Positions 29,171 through 38,999 of a DNA stretch of 64,000 nt are shown in pieces. The stretch spans positions 504,884 to 568,883 of the forward strand of contig NZ_VRKO01000010.1 of the NCBI RefSeq assembly GCF_012271765.1, written 5' to 3'. The translations under genes and the position numbers were made by a program. The notes beneath the pieces were generated by a model. It did no database searches. It had not been told where the DNA came from and saw only the letters and a program-made list of their open reading frames with translations. Each line of letters begins with the position of its first letter. Within the stretch, counting starts at the first letter, position 1. This DNA is from Erwinia rhapontici. GTDB taxonomy: Bacteria > Pseudomonadota > Gammaproteobacteria > Enterobacterales > Enterobacteriaceae.

Positions 29171-30964
29171 TTATAATCTCGTATATATAGCATTGAACCA
29201 TGTTAATATCTCGCCTTTTGCATCACATGCAGTGAGCATTTGATAACTCATTTTTGCTGTAGCAAATGTATTAATCTTCTTCTTCGCTTTACTTTCATTA
29301 TAACGTGTTAAAGTGGATACTGCTGTCGAGACATCTGTCGTATCATCTATGGTTATTTTTACACCAAACACCGCCTGAATAGCATCAGGGTGTAAATAAT
29401 TTTCCATTTCCCTTTTTACAGTCATGAATGCGATGGAACCATCATTTCTTGCATTTACTGAATTACATTCCTTTTCATACTGAGGAGGGATGGCAACATC
29501 TCTATCATAGATGTGAACCTCTGGTTTACTTAGAATTTTTAAGTAATTATTATTAACCCAATCTTTAAGAGTATGCCCGCCCATTGGAATGAAAACTATA
29601 CGTGGATCATTTATCATATCAGGAACATTTGGAACACCATGGTCGAGATAAATTTTACCGATGTTCTTTAAAAAGTTTATATCATTAGGGCCTTCAACGC
29701 ATACAAGAACAGATGCCCTACTATCAGGGTATACGCCAAGATCATTCGCTATGTTCTTTAGCACATCATCATCACCATTTTTAACTTCCAAACCATTATC
29801 GAGTGTTCGGGTTATATGGCGTAGAGACTCTGTAGGTATCTTTTCCACAAGTGCAGGTACGTGGGTGGTAATTAACACCTGGCATTTATCAGCATTTGCT
29901 AATTCTTGAAATGCATCAATAAGAAGTCTTTGATTAGATGGGTGTTGAGAAGTTTCAGGTTCTTCTATTGCATAAATAACTCCTTTATCCGGGAATTCTT
30001 TTTGCAATCTTTCTGCTTCTGCTTCTGCTTTAAAGAAACTAATCAGAACTAAGCGTCTAACACCACTACCACGTTTATTGATAGCTATTCCTCTATCATC
30101 TTCTAATGTTAGCTTGAAAATATTTTCCCACTTAGGTTCCACTTTAAATTTTGGGATTAACCCGGCAGCAAGATTAGGAGATATATCATGTAAATGTTTA
30201 ATTGTATTTTCAGCCACTTCAACTGCATGTTCTTTTATGCTTTCTTTAATTGATTCAAGTTGAATATCAATCTTCTGCAATGCTGTTTGGACCGCTGACT
30301 TCATAGGGTCCTGTACTTCTGATTCTTCATCGGTACTCGGTCTATCTGCGCGAAATAATGCAAAGTGGGGGAGTTTGTCATATATTTTTTCACAAATAAC
30401 CTTGCCCTCCTCAGCATTTAATTTAACGAAGATTTCTTTAAGCTTCAAATCTCCAACTTTCCTGTAAATTTCTTGTCTTAAACTAACATTTGATCTTTTA
30501 TCCGCCCCATCCACGCCAATAGATTCGGCAATTACTTTAAGTTCATCATTTTTTTTGGCAAGTAAAGATTTCGCACTTTTTACTGAGGGAGCCATACATT
30601 TAGCTTGAACGCTGCCAGATCCCTTACCTTTTGCAAAAACTCTATATATCTCCAGCTTTCCATTACTATTTAATAAATATTCTTCTCTAAGGTTAGTTAT
30701 AGACGTGGCATCCAAAACTATAGGTATATCAGCCCCTGAAAAGATACAACCAATTGACACGTCTTCATTTTCCATGCTATCGACACACTTATCGGTAGCA
30801 TCATATTTACATAGTTTATGTTCAAAGAAGATACCAAGTGCGTCTAGGATAGTTGTTTTACCAACATCATTACGACCAACTAATGAAGTTAATGAGTTAA
30901 TGTCAATGCTATGTTGTCCATGATAGCCACGGAAGTTCCTTAAGATTAGTTTTTCAAGTTTCAT
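29171..30964 (-). CDS. OLD-family ATPase/TOPRIM nuclease
   Basis: 597 residues from ATG 30964, chosen because GGAG lies 6 bp upstream; ATG 30976 has no such site. An N-terminal AAA/ABC-type ATPase: LEKLILRNFRGYHGQHSIDI, Walker A GRNDVGKTT (about 31-39), GSGVRRLVLISFF, Walker B VIYAIEEPETSQHPSNQRLL (about 326-345). A C-terminal TOPRIM nuclease: VLVCVEGPNDINF (about 418) and HIYDRD (about 482). This is the layout of OLD (overcoming lysogenisation defect) nucleases and of GajA of Gabija. No UvrD-type helicase (GajB) is adjacent, so a stand-alone OLD, or one working with the operon upstream, is likelier. A 353-bp gap separates it from that operon. Confidence 0.87.
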   Translation of the reverse strand: MKLEKLILRNFRGYHGQHSIDINSLTSLVGRNDVGKTTILDALGIFFEHKLCKYDATDKCVDSMENEDVSIGCIFSGADIPIVLDATSITNLREEYLLNSNGKLEIYRVFAKGKGSGSVQAKCMAPSVKSAKSLLAKKNDELKVIAESIGVDGADKRSNVSLRQEIYRKVGDLKLKEIFVKLNAEEGKVICEKIYDKLPHFALFRADRPSTDEESEVQDPMKSAVQTALQKIDIQLESIKESIKEHAVEVAENTIKHLHDISPNLAAGLIPKFKVEPKWENIFKLTLEDDRGIAINKRGSGVRRLVLISFFKAEAEAERLQKEFPDKGVIYAIEEPETSQHPSNQRLLIDAFQELANADKCQVLITTHVPALVEKIPTESLRHITRTLDNGLEVKNGDDDVLKNIANDLGVYPDSRASVLVCVEGPNDINFLKNIGKIYLDHGVPNVPDMINDPRIVFIPMGGHTLKDWVNNNYLKILSKPEVHIYDRDVAIPPQYEKECNSVNARNDGSIAFMTVKREMENYLHPDAIQAVFGVKITIDDTTDVSTAVSTLTRYNESKAKKKINTFATAKMSYQMLTACDAKGEILTWFNAIYTRL

Positions 30965-31317
30965 TAAAATCTCCATTTTTTAAACATTAAAATTATATTT
31001 TAAAAAAAATTAATGCATTCAAAAAATCGTTTAAAAATAATTGATTTTTGTTGTGGTAGAAGTAATAATCACATTTTACAAAATTAATTCAATCAAAGTA
31101 TTGGATAAGACGATTTTTCTCTTTAATAAAACGGATCACTACGAATTGAGCAATAGATACTTTATGAAATACGCGGAAAAATAGTAATGTTTTGCTCATT
31201 CTAGACCTGATGCTCCTTCAGATTAGCAAGTTCGAAAGATAAGAGAAAATTGCGATAGTCTAACAAAATTATTTCACTTCTACTTTTAAAAACATGGAAC
31301 AAAAATATATGTACTTA
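30965..31317. other. AT-rich intergenic region upstream of the OLD-like gene
   Basis: A 353-bp gap between the Nmad2-like gene and the OLD-like gene, both on the minus strand. It is long enough for a separate promoter for the nuclease. No gene, clear hairpin or operator is seen. Confidence 0.5.
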
Positions 31318-31980
31318 TTAATAAAGTTCTCCAGTTCCCTGATCTACACGTTTATAGAAATCGGAAAAATTACATGGGTCAGATATAATTAAATTTTTAT
31401 CACTACGACAATCAAATTCTATTTTATTTATAAGGTTAATGGCTGGTATAGTATAATTTAAAGAGATCTTTTTATAGTTTCTAATTCTATGATATTCAAT
31501 TGAGTCTAAGTCTACTTCAATCGCTTTATTACCGAAATAATAAAAATGATCTGAAATAAGCACGTTATTAGAACCAGTGTCTCGTTCAAGATTTGTCATA
31601 TTAAATGAACCATCAGCATTGCTATGATGAGAATCTTCTTGTATCCATTCATTTTTTTCATTTTGATGATAGATATTATCGCCCAGAATTTGTACATGAC
31701 TACCATTTCTAGCCGGCTTTTTGATAGAGAACCTTGTGTCCTCCCAATAACCATTGAAACTAATTTTTTCTGAAACTTTCATTAATAGGATACATTTTTT
31801 TTTAGCTAATTTTAAATTAGCTCCACCAACTCCGAGTATCCAATCACCCACTTTAGCCGACTTTCTAATTCCAGGTTTGCATGTTGCCAAGGTGCAAACT
31901 CCATGAAATGGATTGGGTGCAAAACCAAAGTCTCTCGTTATTGCATAGACATAAAGGTGAGAGTTAGGCTCAATTAGCAT
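31318..31980 (-). CDS. Nmad2-like nucleotide-modification-associated protein
   Basis: 220 residues. The N-terminal segment LYVYAITRDFGFAPNPFHGV, CTLATCKPGIRKSAK and VGDWILGVGG is the hallmark of the Nmad2 domain, predicted from genome context to read or handle modified nucleotides (Iyer, Aravind and co-workers). Its function has not been shown biochemically to my knowledge. The start ATG 31980 overlaps the end of the TIR gene by 7 bp (ATGCTAA), so it is the last coupled gene of the five-gene operon. Confidence 0.75.
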   Translation of the reverse strand: MLIEPNSHLYVYAITRDFGFAPNPFHGVCTLATCKPGIRKSAKVGDWILGVGGANLKLAKKKCILLMKVSEKISFNGYWEDTRFSIKKPARNGSHVQILGDNIYHQNEKNEWIQEDSHHSNADGSFNMTNLERDTGSNNVLISDHFYYFGNKAIEVDLDSIEYHRIRNYKKISLNYTIPAINLINKIEFDCRSDKNLIISDPCNFSDFYKRVDQGTGELY

Positions 31981-32465
31981 ACGACATTCCCACCTTGAGC
32001 TTTATCACGATCCGTACCATCAGGTTTTTCAAAGGAAGTTTTACCTTCAAGTGCGTTGATAATGGCGTCACTTCTCCAGGCCACTATAGAGGTTGAATAC
32101 TTTTCGAGATTCTCTGGTAGTTTTACATCGCCTTTTAAACCATTTTCATATACACCTATAATTGGTTTTCCAAGTTGATGAGCTACTTGAATTTCCCAGT
32201 TTACCCAAGGTCTGGTATGTGTTTCTTTCCCGATAACAACTATAACTTGACTAGCCCACCTCATTTTCATTCTAAGTAAACGTGCAATCGTTCTATCACT
32301 AAGTTTTTTTTCCTCAACTCGTCGCTGGTTTTCAGGTTTCATTCTGATAGAACTATTACGTAAATGATAACCTTTTGCAGCAGCTAAACGAGAAACTCCA
32401 TCAACACTAGCGTCATCTTTATGATGATGGCTAACAAAAACATTTTTCTTAATTTCTTTAACCAT
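31974..32465 (-). CDS. ThsB-like (MTH538-type) TIR protein, copy 3
   Basis: 163 residues. NVFVSHHHKDDASVDGVSRL, VIVVIGKETHTRPWVNWEI and GKPIIGVYENG give the MTH538/DUF1863 TIR-like fold with its Trp-Glu pair. The start ATG 32465 has AAAGGA upstream. It lies between the HMUDK-helical gene and the Nmad2-like gene in one operon, so a TIR signal producer or sensor is built into a nucleotide-modification locus. It is related to the two TIR-like proteins on the opposite strand. Confidence 0.8.
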   Translation of the reverse strand: MVKEIKKNVFVSHHHKDDASVDGVSRLAAAKGYHLRNSSIRMKPENQRRVEEKKLSDRTIARLLRMKMRWASQVIVVIGKETHTRPWVNWEIQVAHQLGKPIIGVYENGLKGDVKLPENLEKYSTSIVAWRSDAIINALEGKTSFEKPDGTDRDKAQGGNVVC

Positions 32466-32486
32466 TTTAAAATCCTTTGTAATTTG

Positions 32487-33476
32487 CTAATTATAAAATA
32501 ATTCTATATTATTACTCTGATAATGATACTTTTGTTTAGGTCTTTTATTGTTAAATTTAGTTCGGCATCTTTTATCTATTTCGCATGCACCACTATTTTC
32601 CATATCCATTAAGGTGTAAACTCTTTCTTCTTTAGGCATGAAATGGAATATTTCATCCATGTTCCAGTTTTCATTGTATTTTTCTGCTATGTTATTTTGG
32701 TTAATAGTAAACCAGAACAAACACTCTTCGCTATTCATTCCATCTCTATTAGAAAAAATCCAATTTATTCCTCTTTCACAACCAGGGCCTGAAATAACAA
32801 AATTCAACTCTGTAAACGGAAAATTGGCTATGTATGTCAGATCTATGAAAATTTGATATGCTAGAAAATCCCCAATCCCTGAAAATGATTTTAAATGTTC
32901 AAAAACTTCAAACTGATTTCTTGATGATTTTACACCATTAACGATTTTATCTTGGTTATAATAAACAAATTTTATCATTCTAATTACCATGTCATTTTCC
33001 GTTGCGCCCTCGATATTCTCTAAGTATTTCCCGAAATTAAATTTCGGACCTCCTAAAATGTAGGCTGCACTAAAAAATACATAGCCTGGTTTTTTTGTGG
33101 ATATATTGAGAATCTTTTCCCTGATCTTTTCATTAATATCACGAGTCGTCATTTTTGTGAAATCAAAGGGCGCATCAATTTCATTTAACGTATCGCTTTT
33201 ATTGACCACTCTAAATAAAAATGAATTGAGTATTTTATTTTCATAACTCAATTCATTATTGCTTGTTATGTTTTTTAATAACCATTTGGTTTCTTTGTCC
33301 CATGTTCTTTTAGTATTTACAAATTTATAGTTTCTCAATATTTTGTCTTCTGTCCAATATGGCGGAAGGTTAAGTATCTCTTTCTTGTAATATATAGAGG
33401 TTCTCTCTCGTTGATGATAAAACCATTCCCTGATAACATCTTCATTTAAGATGGGTTTGGCGGTTTTAATTTTCAT
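32487..33476 (-). CDS. HMUDK-helical / putrescinyl-thymine pyrophosphorylase-like protein
   Basis: 329 residues from ATG 33476 (AGAGAA just upstream); an ATG at 33557 would overlap the kinase gene by 47 bp. The stretch IREWFYHQRERTSIYYKKEI, PPYWTEDKILRNYKFVNTKR, LNSFLFRVVN and later SGIGDFLAYQIFIDL and NFVISGPGCERGI match the helical domain found with 5-hydroxymethyl-dU kinases of phages with hypermodified thymine. Family members act in building alpha-glutamyl- or putrescinyl-thymine. Here no phage genes surround it. The assignment is by recalled motif, and substrate is unknown. Confidence 0.72.
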   Translation of the reverse strand: MKIKTAKPILNEDVIREWFYHQRERTSIYYKKEILNLPPYWTEDKILRNYKFVNTKRTWDKETKWLLKNITSNNELSYENKILNSFLFRVVNKSDTLNEIDAPFDFTKMTTRDINEKIREKILNISTKKPGYVFFSAAYILGGPKFNFGKYLENIEGATENDMVIRMIKFVYYNQDKIVNGVKSSRNQFEVFEHLKSFSGIGDFLAYQIFIDLTYIANFPFTELNFVISGPGCERGINWIFSNRDGMNSEECLFWFTINQNNIAEKYNENWNMDEIFHFMPKEERVYTLMDMENSGACEIDKRCRTKFNNKRPKQKYHYQSNNIELFYN

Positions 33477-33510
33477 TTCTCTGACATTACAAAAAAGTTG
33501 ATCGTTTTTA

Positions 33511-34065
33511 CTATTCACTAAATAATACCTTTTCGAAGAATTTTTTAAAACTATCAATTCCGTTCACACTATTGTTAAAATGATAGTCTGATTTTGTTTT
33601 ATTTTCATTAACATACTTGTCAATTTCGTATTTTTTATAATTATTATTTTCCCGTTCTATATGTACTATTGTGAACTGATTGTTCTTACACCATAATAAT
33701 TCTTCATTTGATCTTATGTCAGTAATTATTATGTTTTTATTCACCCCTTCATTTTTCTCTAAAACTTTAAACTCTTCTGATAGCATTCTAATAAATATTT
33801 TTTCTTCAATTTCCCTTAGTTTGTCTAAGCTCAGCCATATATGTCTTGGTGAATGGTTGATAAAGTCGCCGGTAGGTAAGGTTATATTGAGTGGTAACAT
33901 TTTCTTTTCAGGGCTATAATCCTTTTCCATCCAAGGGTAGATATAATTGGCCAATTTTTTTAGTTGATCGCTAAATGATAATCTAACAAATTCATAGTTG
34001 GATATTAGATAATTGGCAAGAAAATCTTTTCCACTACCAGATATTCCCATGAGTGCAATTTTCAT
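33511..34065 (-). CDS. Deoxynucleoside monophosphate kinase-like P-loop protein
   Basis: 184 residues. The N-terminal P-loop is GISGSGKD (8-15), then FVRLSFSDQLKKLANYIYPW and IIITDIRSNEELLW, a layout typical of phage dNMP kinases. It should phosphorylate a deoxynucleoside monophosphate, plausibly the product of the thymidylate-synthase-like enzyme. Its start overlaps that gene's stop by ATGA, so the two are translated together. Confidence 0.78.
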   Translation of the reverse strand: MKIALMGISGSGKDFLANYLISNYEFVRLSFSDQLKKLANYIYPWMEKDYSPEKKMLPLNITLPTGDFINHSPRHIWLSLDKLREIEEKIFIRMLSEEFKVLEKNEGVNKNIIITDIRSNEELLWCKNNQFTIVHIERENNNYKKYEIDKYVNENKTKSDYHFNNSVNGIDSFKKFFEKVLFSE

Positions 34066-35147
34066 AGGCGATCCTTATTAGAGTTATTAAAGTGATTGGA
34101 AGTTACGCTTAGATTGAAATCATTGCTTAACTTAGCTGTTAACTCTATCGGTTGGTTAAACCTTTCCTGAAAAATATATGATAAAGCTGCTTCTGCATAT
34201 CCCCAAAGTAAATTTCTTTCAGTTTCTACAAAATGTTCAATAAATATTTTTTTTAGTTTTTCAGTTTCCTTGTCTATTGTGTCTATTTTATGTGCATTTT
34301 CTGTTATTATTCTTTGAAGGAATAAAACTATATCACAGAACAATGATTTTATATTTTGGAGTGATGGAGGGAATGATATTTCATCACCGTTTATCAAATC
34401 TGTCATTTGCTCTTCTTTTCTTTTGTATATTTCATTGGCTTGTCCTATTCTATCATCATATATATGAAGATTAGTTACAGACTGATGTAAGTATCCCAGT
34501 TTAATCTCGCTATCAACTTCCCTCTGTAACATTGAAAGTACTATCTCTTGAAGTAAACTAAACTCGAAAATATTTATATTGCTCACTCCAAATATTAGAT
34601 CGCCACTTCTTTGGACTACTTTAATGTTTAAATTTTTATCAGGAGTGATAAAAAAATGAATTAAGTTATTACAAGGTATATCGACACTATGTTCTATGTT
34701 GTATAACTTTATGAGACTTTCACTTGTATCTCTGTCAGGCATGTATAAGCTAATAACCGCTCTTCTTGTAAATATTCCTTCGTTTTTGAATTGTTGGACG
34801 ACATTTTCAAGTTGCCCGTGAGCGTATAGTCTTTCTCCATAAGCTGCTCGCCAAGTGACACCATCATCTGAGTATTTAGGCGCTCTTGGTAAAAAAAAAG
34901 TTAGATATGGTTTAATTCGGTTATCGCCAGAAAATACCCATATAGCTTCAGCAAATGTGGAGAAGATGTTATTTTTTCGACCTGCTAAACTTAAATGCCT
35001 TGATCTAGGGTTTCGCAAGATCATACTAACATCATAAATAGTTATAGCATCCCCATTCCTTGTCGAAACACGAACTCCTTCATTAAGCACTTTTTCTAGG
35101 AGTTTCATTATTACATCGTTAATAGTTTCTCCGTAAATGACGTGCAT
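34062..35147 (-). CDS. Thymidylate-synthase-like dNMP (hydroxy)methylase
   Basis: 361 residues from ATG 35147, with GAGGG 7 bp upstream; a TTG two codons earlier is possible. The thymidylate synthase fold is visible: NPRSRHLSLAGRKNN (phosphate-binding Arg region), FAEAIWVFSGDN, WRAAYGERLY, the nucleophile Cys159 in DIPCNNLIHFF and RSGDLIFGVSNINIFEFSLL. Classical synthases read PCH at the nucleophile and G-L-P-F-N later; the changes here (PCNN, GVSNIN) suggest a dUMP/dCMP hydroxymethylase-type variant. First gene of the five-gene operon; it would make the modified nucleotide that later genes act on. Confidence 0.78.
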   Translation of the reverse strand: MHVIYGETINDVIMKLLEKVLNEGVRVSTRNGDAITIYDVSMILRNPRSRHLSLAGRKNNIFSTFAEAIWVFSGDNRIKPYLTFFLPRAPKYSDDGVTWRAAYGERLYAHGQLENVVQQFKNEGIFTRRAVISLYMPDRDTSESLIKLYNIEHSVDIPCNNLIHFFITPDKNLNIKVVQRSGDLIFGVSNINIFEFSLLQEIVLSMLQREVDSEIKLGYLHQSVTNLHIYDDRIGQANEIYKRKEEQMTDLINGDEISFPPSLQNIKSLFCDIVLFLQRIITENAHKIDTIDKETEKLKKIFIEHFVETERNLLWGYAEAALSYIFQERFNQPIELTAKLSNDFNLSVTSNHFNNSNKDRL

Positions 35148-35157
35148 AAACAAACCC

Positions 35158-35391
35158 TCATGCTATAAAAATATTTTTCTGGTTGATATAGTTTATTGGA
35201 CCTAATCCAGAATTTGGTCCAGCCATACTTTGGACTAACCGGATAGCACGTTTCAATCTCTTGCTGCTAAGAACAGGCTCGAACGTGATAGCCAATTGGC
35301 TTCCAAAGTAGAAAGTGAGACCTCGGCCCACGCTACCGCCCTCAGCTGCATAGGCACTGCACTTGTATGAATATTTACAAATGTTACTCAT
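35158..35391 (-). CDS. Possible small protein upstream of the thymidylate-synthase-like gene
   Basis: 77-residue open frame (MSNICKYSYKCSAYAAEGGS onward) ending 10 bp before the next start on the same strand. No ribosome site is seen and no family is recognised. It has three Cys and a more even base composition than the operon. It could equally be the operon leader. Confidence 0.25.
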   Translation of the reverse strand: MSNICKYSYKCSAYAAEGGSVGRGLTFYFGSQLAITFEPVLSSKRLKRAIRLVQSMAGPNSGLGPINYINQKNIFIA

Positions 35392-36061
35392 GTTATGGAT
35401 TTGGTCAATCTGGCAATCAGATAATTACGAAACTTTAGGCTTATTACTTAAGTGGGAGAGCGAGTCGCTAGCGAGTAAGACCGCCTCTTATATGTACCAG
35501 AATCACAACTGACGATGCTGGTTACTATCAAAACCATAGTCACACTTGCGTAGCAAGCTGGGGCCGCTTGCTAAGCCCGGTTGCCCCGGTTACGACGTTG
35601 TGGGCTGCTTAAGAAATCTCTCACCCCGGATCCGGGTGGTGGTGGACAGACTGTACGATGCGTTCAATACAGAGACAGCCCGAAACAGGTAGTAATTGAT
35701 GCTGGAACGAGACTATTTAAGAACAAACCGCCCCCGGTTAGCAGGATCGCCACGTCCGGCAGGAAAGCATGCTAACACCTACATGAAGTTCCTGTCAGTG
35801 CCGGTCCTAGACTCAACACCACCAATCTACTTTTCACCACTGCGGAGTAAGGGGCGCTACGCCCGGCTATGCAGGGGCAGTTTTTTCTCCTGTGCGCTTT
35901 TCGTTCCTGTATCGGCTTTCGGTTAATCGTTTCCCAACACAACCCGTCCTGCAAGGATAAATGGCACGCATTCTGCGTCCTTGCGTGCCGGAACGATGTC
36001 GGGAAAGCGAACCGTCAGGCGATACGAAGACGAAAATCACACCACTGACGGAGAAAAAATC
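35392..36061. other. Non-coding leader region of ardC with hairpins
   Basis: 670 bp without a convincing gene. Two hairpins stand out: TAGCAAGC-TGGGGCC-GCTTGCTA (35551-35573) and GGGCG-CTA-CGCCC (35852-35864). The base composition changes here from the AT-rich operon to the GC-richer ardC side, marking a junction. ardC leaders on conjugative elements can contain single-strand promoters or oriT-proximal sites; that is only a possibility here. Confidence 0.45.
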
Positions 36062-36994
36062 ATGACGATTTCCCTGCATACCCAGACTAGCGCCCCTAAC
36101 ACCGCAGCGGCGACCAGCGTATCCCCGCTGGAGCAGTCAGGCTCCTCAAAAACGAAATTTTCTAAAACCAGGACGGATATTTATCAGACAGTTACCGAGA
36201 GCATCATCACAGCGCTTGAAGCCGGTGTAAAACCGTGGTCCTGCCCGTGGCAGCGGGTACCGGGCACGTCAGGATTACCTACAAATTACTCAACTGGAGC
36301 GGCCTACAGTGGAATGAATATCATGTTGTTGTGGAGCAGTGCGTCCGAGCAGGGATTCAGCGATTCCCGCTGGATGACTTACAAACAGGCGCAAGCGGAA
36401 GGCGGGCAGGTGCGTAAAGGGGAACACGGCACTACCGCCATTTTCTATACCACACTGGAAAAGGAAAATGACGACGGAGAAACTGACTTTATCCCGATGC
36501 TGAAGACGTTCACCGTGTTTAATGTTGAGCAAATTGATGGTTTGCCTCTGAGTGACGAAGCCGTTTTCCCGGCAGAGACCTTTGAGCCGTTACCGCAGGT
36601 GGAAGCGCTTTTCCGTAACAGTGGTGCAACCATCATTGAGAAGGGACAAAACGCCTTTTTTGCACCGTCAACTGATGAAATCCGTTTACCTGAACGTTGT
36701 CTTTTTACCGATGCGGCCAATTTCTACGCCACCGGACTGCATGAGCTGGTTCACTGGAGCGGGGCAAAAAGCCGGCTGAACCGTGAAATGAAAGGAAAGT
36801 TTGGCAGTGAGAATTATGCTTTTGAGGAGCTGATCGCCGAGCTGGGAAGCGCGTTCCTGATGGCGGATCTGGGGATTGTCGGAGAGGTCCAGCATGAAAG
36901 CTATATCGCTTCCTGGCTGAAAGCACTGAAGAACGACAAACGCTATATTTTTTCAAAGCCACCAAGCGCAGCATCGAAAGCACATCGCTTTTGA
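36062..36994 (+). CDS. ardC: ArdC-type antirestriction / ssDNA-binding metallopeptidase-like protein, C-terminus altered
   Basis: 310 residues from ATG 36062 (GGAGAAAAAATC upstream). An N-terminal ssDNA-binding domain (TDIYQTVTESIITALEAGVK, WSCPWQR, NYSTGAAYSGMNIMLLW) is followed by a metallopeptidase-like domain with the zinc motif HELVHWSG. ArdC proteins protect incoming conjugative DNA. The final 15 residues (SKPPSAASKAHRF) depart from the usual ending; a change in the T6 run at 36949-36954 could have shifted the frame. It lies 37 bp from the right att repeat, where an integrase would be expected. Confidence 0.82.
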   Translation: MTISLHTQTSAPNTAAATSVSPLEQSGSSKTKFSKTRTDIYQTVTESIITALEAGVKPWSCPWQRVPGTSGLPTNYSTGAAYSGMNIMLLWSSASEQGFSDSRWMTYKQAQAEGGQVRKGEHGTTAIFYTTLEKENDDGETDFIPMLKTFTVFNVEQIDGLPLSDEAVFPAETFEPLPQVEALFRNSGATIIEKGQNAFFAPSTDEIRLPERCLFTDAANFYATGLHELVHWSGAKSRLNREMKGKFGSENYAFEELIAELGSAFLMADLGIVGEVQHESYIASWLKALKNDKRYIFSKPPSAASKAHRF

Positions 36995-37031
36995 TGAATG
37001 ACATCTGATCCCGCCACGATTGATACGCGCC

Positions 37032-37095
37032 AAAAACAAAAAGCCCGCTCAGGTTTCCCTGAGCGGGCTTCTCTAAATTTGGCTCCTCTGACTGG
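37032..37095. repeat. Right 64-bp direct repeat of the tRNA-Asn island (att site)
   Basis: Identical to 22886-22949; covers the tRNA terminator and the 3' end of the intact tRNA-Asn gene, with the 17-bp core at 37079-37095. Confidence 0.9.
37041..37070 (-). terminator. Terminator of tRNA-Asn (copy at the island right end)
   Basis: AAGCCCGCTCAGG-TTTC-CCTGAGCGGGCTT; on the minus strand a T-rich run (TTTTTGTTTTT) follows the stem, giving a good rho-independent terminator downstream of the tRNA. A duplicate is carried at 22895-22924. Confidence 0.85.
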
Positions 37096-37155
37096 ACTCG
37101 AACCAGTGACATACGGATTAACAGTCCGCCGTTCTACCGACTGAACTACAGAGGA
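37080..37155 (-). tRNA. tRNA-Asn (GTT)
   Basis: 76 nt with encoded CCA. Read on the minus strand: acceptor TCCTCTG paired with CAGAGGA, D-arm with AGTCGGTAGA, anticodon loop CTGTTAATC (anticodon GTT), T-arm GGTTCGAGTCC. Its 3' end is the integration site of the island to its left. Confidence 0.96.
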
Positions 37156-38954
<1,799 letters not shown>

Positions 38955-38962
38955 ACCGACAG

Positions 38963-38991
38963 AAACGGCGTCCTGTGCAGACGCCGTTTTT
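38963..38991. terminator. Bidirectional terminator between GH1 gene and sitD
   Basis: AAACGGCGTC-CTGTGCA-GACGCCGTTT followed by further T residues; 9 bp after the GH1 stop and 9 bp from the end of convergent sitD. The A-run on the left arm also gives a T-run for the sit operon. Confidence 0.85.
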
Positions 38992-38999
38992 CTTATCGG

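Larger units (their letters stand above)
22886..37095. mobile_element. Genomic island integrated at tRNA-Asn, with defence-like cargo
   Basis: A 14.2-kb segment between 64-bp direct repeats, the right one overlapping an intact tRNA-Asn gene. The interior is clearly more AT-rich than the flanks. It carries a membrane protein, an IS3-family remnant, a TIR/STALD operon, an OLD-type nuclease, a nucleotide-modification-like operon with a further TIR, and ardC. No integrase, excisionase or conjugation gene is visible, so the island seems unable to move by itself. ArdC next to the tRNA end hints at a conjugative-element ancestor. Confidence 0.85.

Noticed and set aside
29171..30964. Gabija system
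   Set aside because: The ATPase/TOPRIM protein fits GajA in outline, but no UvrD-like helicase gene is adjacent on either side.
22886..37095. Prophage
   Set aside because: No capsid, tail, terminase, lysis or integrase genes; the phage-like nucleotide genes lack any phage context.
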